Shown here in pieces: positions 60,401 through 64,000 of a DNA stretch of 64,000 bases. The position numbers were made by a program, and so were the translations under genes. The stretch lies in the NCBI GenBank assembly GCA_022316685.1, contig JAKJHU010000068.1:434001-498000 (forward strand). Direction: 5' to 3'. The notes beneath the pieces were generated by a model, which was not told where the DNA came from, made no database searches, and saw only the letters and a list, made by a program, of their open reading frames with translations. This DNA comes from Progne subis subis (Eukaryota > Chordata > Aves > Passeriformes > Hirundinidae). Each line of letters opens with the position of its first letter. Within the stretch, counting starts at the first letter, position 1.

Positions 60401-63306
60401 GCCTTAAACACGTTCAGCAGTTTTTCTTTTAATATTTACATGCTTCCTAGTTCATTGCATTCTGTCCAATTTTTGACCAGCTGCCACCTCAGAGTCCATG
60501 ATGCGCCTGAACAAAAAAGGGACAACTGCTGGGGAGCCCAAAGCAGAGCAGTTCAAGATACCACTGATTTAGTTACAGAAGGATTTGGTATTTCCTTAAC
60601 AACCACCACACAAGCTCCCTAGCTCCCTGACCATACAAGTCTGGTGTTTTGCCGATGCACTTGGCTTTGTAAAAAGCCATCCTTCAACTGTTAATAAAAA
60701 TTTTAAGGCTTCCATTAGCGTGCTGAATTCACATGGGGCCGGGGCACTTTTAACAACTTTTATATGCATTACAAAGAGTTAGGAATAATTGAAATAACTG
60801 ATTCATGGAATCAAGAAATGGCTTGGTTAGGAGGGACCTTAAAGCTCATCCCATTCTGCCCCCTAACATGGGCAGGGACACCTCCCACTATCCCAGGCTG
60901 CTCCAAACCTTCTCCAACCTGGCCTTGGACACTACCAGGGATGGGGCAGCCACAAAATGTCCCATATTCCTCCCTCTTATAATTCTGCATGAGGCACCTT
61001 AGAGATGTTTAATGGCATGATGCTTCAATGCAGAAATAATTTAAAGACTAAGCCGTCCATTAAGGAATAAACAGAATTCTCTGGAGCAACTGAACACACA
61101 AGAGCTTATCCCCCCAAAAATCTCATCTCAGCTGAACTGGTCAATCTAGGACAAGACATTACATCCCAATACTACTTCTGTAATTCACTGGCCACAAAAC
61201 ACTGGCATTTGTGTTAAAAAGCCTTTAAGCCATGCTCGGTGTGCAGAAAAGCACCAGCAGAGACACAACAGGGAGTGAATAAAAGCCCAGCCTAGTATTT
61301 CTGAAGTGAAAACTTTTACCATTACATGCTGCAAGCTCTGGCTGCCTGCTGGGAGGAGAGAGAAGGGGGAAAATGCAGTTTTTATCTGTAAAAGCAGTGT
61401 GAGAGTGGGTGGGTTTATCCTGGTGCTGCACACACAGCTTGCTGGTGCTGGCAAAGTGCCCCCCTTCACAGAGCTGCCACATCCCACTGAGGGAACAGTA
61501 GCTCTCTGAGAGATAGGAATGCTGTAATTTAGGAGGGCATGTGCTAGGAAGGAATGTTTGAAGGGGGAAAGCAGTCATCTATTAAAGAAATGAAGTGAGC
61601 ATTTTTTGGTTTTCAGGAGCAATGATTCCTCTGGAATTTGAACCAGCCTGAGTAGCTCCCAAGGGAAAGATGTTTCTGGCAGTGCAGGAGAACAGCAGGA
61701 ACAGCACAGTCCCTCTAAATCAGGCTGCTGGGGGTGGCTTCTGCCTCCTACTTCAGATTTAGGTGTCAAGGTCTCTCGGAAAGTCCATACCCATCCTGCA
61801 AATCTGAGAGAAAAGCAAAGCAAGGGGAAGCAGGAAGAGTGCAGGTCCACTTCACTCAAGGCTATACCTCCCCTCAAATAAATGGCCTTCCCCAACTTCT
61901 TGGATGTGTCCCTACAATTTTAATTCCAGTTTCCAGTGAGGTACTGAACTGAAAAACTTGGATCAGTAAAATGTGATTTAATTCTGAGAGTTCCTTGGGT
62001 ACATGGGAAGGAAGTTCAGAAATTGAGGGCCCCATACCCCAGGCTCTATCCTGTTTTTTTAATTGGCCTTTAATGTTGGGCAGTGCCTTGTACTATTTTT
62101 TCTCACTGAGGCATCTGCACTGCCTCAGGCAATATCACTTCCTACTAAAGAAAAGTCACAACTTGAAATAAAAAGTTCTTTCACTAAGCCTCATCTATTT
62201 AAACAGGGACCAATTACACACATCCCAATTCCCCTCAGTAATCTGGTCACCTTCTCCAATTCCCATCATCAGCACATCAAGTTTGACATGAGGGGGATGT
62301 TCAAATGGATGAAGGTGTTTCCTCAGTAAATACTCCAGAGCTGTCCAGCACAGAGGACAGACCCCACAAGTAAATAAATTAAGCCTTTGAAATGTGCAGT
62401 GACAAATAACCAAGATGGGTAAGACATGGACAGACTTGAACATTAAAAACAAGAAACAAATGCAACACGTATCCAATGGGAAGATGAATGTTCCTAAAAT
62501 CCCTCTGTGGGGGCAATTCTAAGGGGCAAATGTGTAAGAGCTTCCCAGACAACTTCCAGAGGATTCCCACTACCTGTGTGTGCCAATGAGCACACAGACC
62601 CTCACATTGCAGAGGTGTGAGGTGTTTAAAAAAAGTGTTCATCATTCCTGAATCAATCGCCTTCCCGTGATCCCATATTTGGAAGCACTTTTACCTTTCG
62701 GAAGCTAACTAAAAGCCCTCCACAGCTCCAGGCCATTCCAAGGTCAGGGGTTTGTTCAAAGCAGCTGGAAGAACCCCACTTTTCTGTTTGAGCAGCAACT
62801 ATATTCCATCATTCCAACATGGAAACTTCTTAAAATCATCACCTAGCTTTAAAAGGCAGTGCTCCCAGGAATCACAGCAGCTCCTAGCTCTAAGCAAGTG
62901 TAGGCACTGGAGGTGAGGAGCAGAGGTGAACCAGGGAGATGCCCCATTGCACTGGGATCCAGGAGAGCCCCACCCCCACATTTAGTGTGTTAGTCACAGC
63001 ACACAAGCCATGCTCAGCCAGAGAGGCACTTCCACCTTGGAATGCCACCAGTGACAACCAATCCCTACTTCAGAAGACCCCGTGCTTTGTTAAATGACAG
63101 CTCAGCTTGCTTTACTCTCTTTGAAAGAAAGGCTGAAGAATAAGGAAGGTTACACAAAATCCTCGCCCATGTTCAGCGCTGAAGCAGCACAGCCCCAGGA
63201 CACACTTCCTTGGACAAGGAATCCCTTCCCCTTACCTCTTAGAGACTCTGTAATGTGCTGTGGTCAGTTTCCCAGTCTCAGGGTCATGAACAGTAGCACG
63301 GCTCAG
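54383..63306 (-). CDS. P4HA1: P4HA1, collagen prolyl 4-hydroxylase subunit alpha-1 (3' part)
   Basis: Eight exons in transcript order: 63236-63306, 58244-58343, 57278-57331 or 57163-57216 (alternative), 56033-56098, 55540-55608, 54954-55050, 54383-54453. They encode the last 175 residues with either alternative exon. This is the 2-oxoglutarate/Fe(II) dioxygenase domain of the ER enzyme that hydroxylates collagen proline as an alpha2-beta2 tetramer with PDI. The iron ligands are in EPHFDF (H-x-D) and TRHAAC (the distal His); the lysine of GNKW binds 2-oxoglutarate. The sequence DEPDAFKELGTGNRIATWLFY and the end TLSELE identify P4HA1, not P4HA2. The remaining 5' exons lie beyond base 64000. All splice phases agree. 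Confidence 0.96.
54454..54953 (-). other. P4HA1: P4HA1 last intron, with CR1 fragment
   Basis: A 500-bp intron. It contains a CR1 3' remnant (54568-54645) and an AT-only stretch near 54785-54850. Confidence 0.9.
54568..54645 (-). mobile_element. CR1 LINE 3' remnant
   Basis: The plus strand shows AATCACAGAATGGTTTGGGT then TGGAAAGGGCCTTCAAAGAC, the complement of the CR1 tail. Confidence 0.85.
54954..55050 (-). CDS. P4HA1: P4HA1 exon (GTAVFWYNLFPSG...)
   Basis: The acceptor is ATCCCCAG and the donor GTGAGT. 97 nt, phase 0 to 1. It carries the distal iron ligand in STRHAACP and the 2-oxoglutarate-binding lysine in GNKW. Confidence 0.96.
55051..56032 (-). other. P4HA1: P4HA1 introns flanking exon 55540-55608
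   Basis: Two introns (55051-55539 and 55609-56032) with no recognised insert. Confidence 0.88.
55540..55608 (-). CDS. P4HA1: P4HA1 exon (MSDVSAGGATVFP...)
   Basis: The acceptor is TGTTCAG and the donor GTGAGC. 69 nt, phase 0-0, encoding MSDVSAGGATVFPEVGAS and VWPRK. Confidence 0.96.
56033..56098 (-). CDS. P4HA1: P4HA1 exon (KDEPDAFKELGTG...)
   Basis: The acceptor is TTCACAG and the donor GTAAGT. 66 nt, phase 0-0, encoding KDEPDAFKELGTGNRIATW and LFY. Confidence 0.95.
56099..57162 (-). other. P4HA1: P4HA1 intron downstream of the alternative exons
   Basis: A 1.06 kb intron starting with the GC donor. It has a small 11-bp tandem repeat (GGAAGCAGGGA, about three units at 56509-56537). Confidence 0.85.
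57163..57216 (-). CDS. P4HA1: P4HA1 alternative exon, second copy (DFAR form, GC donor)
   Basis: The acceptor is TTTTTCAG; the donor is the non-canonical GCAAGT (57162 downward). 54 nt, phase 0-0, encoding VANYGVGGQYEPHFDFAR. It differs from the first copy by 12 of 54 bases but only one residue (A for G). Confidence 0.93.
57217..57277 (-). other. P4HA1: 61-bp intron between the two alternative P4HA1 exons
   Basis: It begins GTAAGTCC and ends TTTTTCAG. At 61 bases it is near or below the minimum for efficient vertebrate splicing, which would hinder joining the two copies to each other. Confidence 0.85.
57278..57331 (-). CDS. P4HA1: P4HA1 alternative exon, first copy (DFGR form)
   Basis: The acceptor is CACTGTAG and the donor GTAAGT. 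54 nt, phase 0-0, encoding VANYGVGGQYEPHFDFGR, with the iron-binding H-x-D. It is one of the two homologous, mutually exclusive exons known from human P4HA1. Confidence 0.94.
57332..58243 (-). other. P4HA1: P4HA1 intron upstream of the alternative exons
   Basis: A 912-bp intron. No repeat recognised. Confidence 0.88.
58244..58343 (-). CDS. P4HA1: P4HA1 exon (AWLSGYESPVVSRIN...)
   Basis: The acceptor is CCTCCCAG and the donor GTACGT. 100 nt, phase 2 to 0. It encodes (S)AWLSGYESPVVSRINTRI and LTGLDVSTAEELQ. Confidence 0.96.
58344..63235 (-). other. P4HA1: P4HA1 large intron
   Basis: A 4.9 kb intron with a C-then-T homopolymer pair near 59209-59236, a CR1 fragment (60803-60965), and otherwise unrecognised sequence. 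Confidence 0.88.
60803..60965 (-). mobile_element. CR1 LINE 3' fragment
   Basis: The plus strand reads TTCATGGAATCAAGAAATGG, ..GGGACCTTAAAGCTCATCCC.., ..CCTGGCCTTGGACACTACCA.. and GGGATGGGGCAGCCACA, the complement of the CR1 tail. Confidence 0.88.
63236..63306 (-). CDS. P4HA1: P4HA1 exon (LSRATVHDPETG...)
   Basis: The acceptor is TTTTGTAG and the donor GTAAGG. 71 nt, phase 0 to 2. It encodes LSRATVHDPETGKLTTAHY and RVSK, the start of the catalytic domain. First P4HA1 exon of the window. Confidence 0.95.
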
Positions 63307-64000
63307 CTACAAAAAGAGAAAGGACAAGGCTTACCCACCTCGCAGGCTGCTTTTTGGACAAGCCCCAGGTGTTTGAAAGGGTTCCGATTGGTCCGGATGC
63401 AATGCTCGCATATCAGAAATGGTTGGAAGGGCAACACAAGCTGCAGCTGCCATGTCCAAATCACAACAAATTGGTTGGAATAATTTGGTTAGATTGTCCT
63501 TTCACTTTTTTCCTCCCTTTCTTTTTTTGGTTGGTTTTTTTTTTGTTTGTTTGTTTGTTTAAAATCAAGACTTTCTACAAGTAATCTATGATGCTGAGCT
63601 TCCCAGACAATTCCTCCTCACCCAGAAGTTTTAACTCCTCCCAGAATTTTGGCTCAGTGCTGATGGCCTGGGCACCCAATATTGAATTACCATGGCTAAA
63701 ACCAGGGGAGGGCAGGCAAGGGCAGGTTGTTTCTTTCAGATCCAGCCAATTTTGGAAATCACTGGCTAAATTCAGCACTTATAGTACTTAATGGACAAGC
63801 TGAAAAGAACCAAGAGCCCAGTGGAAGCAAGCCTGTGTTCTGCCAGGTTTGGATCAAGCAGGAGGTAAAGGAGCTCAGCTGGGAGCGTGAAATTATCCTG
63901 GACAAGGAGATGTGTCTGTCTGTGTGCACAGCAAGGACCTGAAGCATTTCTTACACCCATTAAGGGACTTGGAGGTCTGCTACATTTTCCAGAGAAAGGG
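63307..64000 (-). other. P4HA1: P4HA1 intron running off the window
   Basis: No further P4HA1 exon was found. A (GTTT)n microsatellite lies at about 63545-63560. A short open stretch on the minus strand next to the exon (63340-63420) does not match the expected upstream P4HA1 protein. Confidence 0.75.

Noticed and set aside
63340..63420. Open stretch on the minus strand next to the first P4HA1 exon, with Cys and a GTAAG
   Set aside because: It does not resemble the expected P4HA1 residues before LSRATV and has no acceptor; treated as intron.

Overview
This is a stretch of bird chromosome. The evidence is three vertebrate genes in the order and orientation known from human 10q22 (MCU > OIT3 > PLA2G12B < P4HA1 <), compact introns, and several CR1 LINE 3' tails ending in the avian ATTCTATGAT-type terminus. 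A songbird is plausible, given the recently inserted ERV, but the sequence alone does not prove it.

Layout. 1-1660: probable 3' UTR of MCU (plus strand), ending at AATAAA 1634-1639. 8745-34420: OIT3 (plus strand), a secreted liver ZP-domain protein. Eight coding exons (9675 to the stop at 33953-33955) are certain; the signal-peptide exon at 8745-8793 is only a candidate. 38247-47033: PLA2G12B (minus strand, four exons), a catalytically dead secreted-PLA2 relative that works in hepatic and intestinal lipoprotein assembly. Its first exon carries an apparent one-base frameshift. 54383-63306: the 3' half of P4HA1 (minus strand), including the tandem, mutually exclusive 54-nt exons. The rest of P4HA1 lies beyond base 64000.

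Mobile DNA. OIT3 intron 5 holds a 6.6 kb endogenous retrovirus (19822-26411) in the gene's sense direction. It has two nearly identical ~708 bp LTRs, a tRNA-Lys1,2-type primer site, a gag-like ORF without zinc knuckles, a pol broken by stops and frameshifts, and no env: a class III, foamy/ERVL-like element. OIT3 intron 2 holds an antisense 1.53 kb solo LTR (10518-12049) bounded by a perfect 5-bp target duplication. Intron 4 holds an almost perfect 40-bp hairpin (17118-17200). CR1 fragments are scattered elsewhere.

Biology. OIT3 and PLA2G12B are neighbouring liver-expressed genes that converge tail to tail. PLA2G12B has HNF4-like sites near its TATA-like box, which fits its known control by HNF4alpha. 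P4HA1 encodes the catalytic subunit of the collagen prolyl 4-hydroxylase of the ER and is functionally separate. No prokaryotic-type system, CRISPR array, tRNA or rRNA gene was seen. The most notable items are the foamy-like ERV, the intronic hairpin, the P4HA1 exon pair separated by a 61-bp intron with a GC donor, and the PLA2G12B frameshift.
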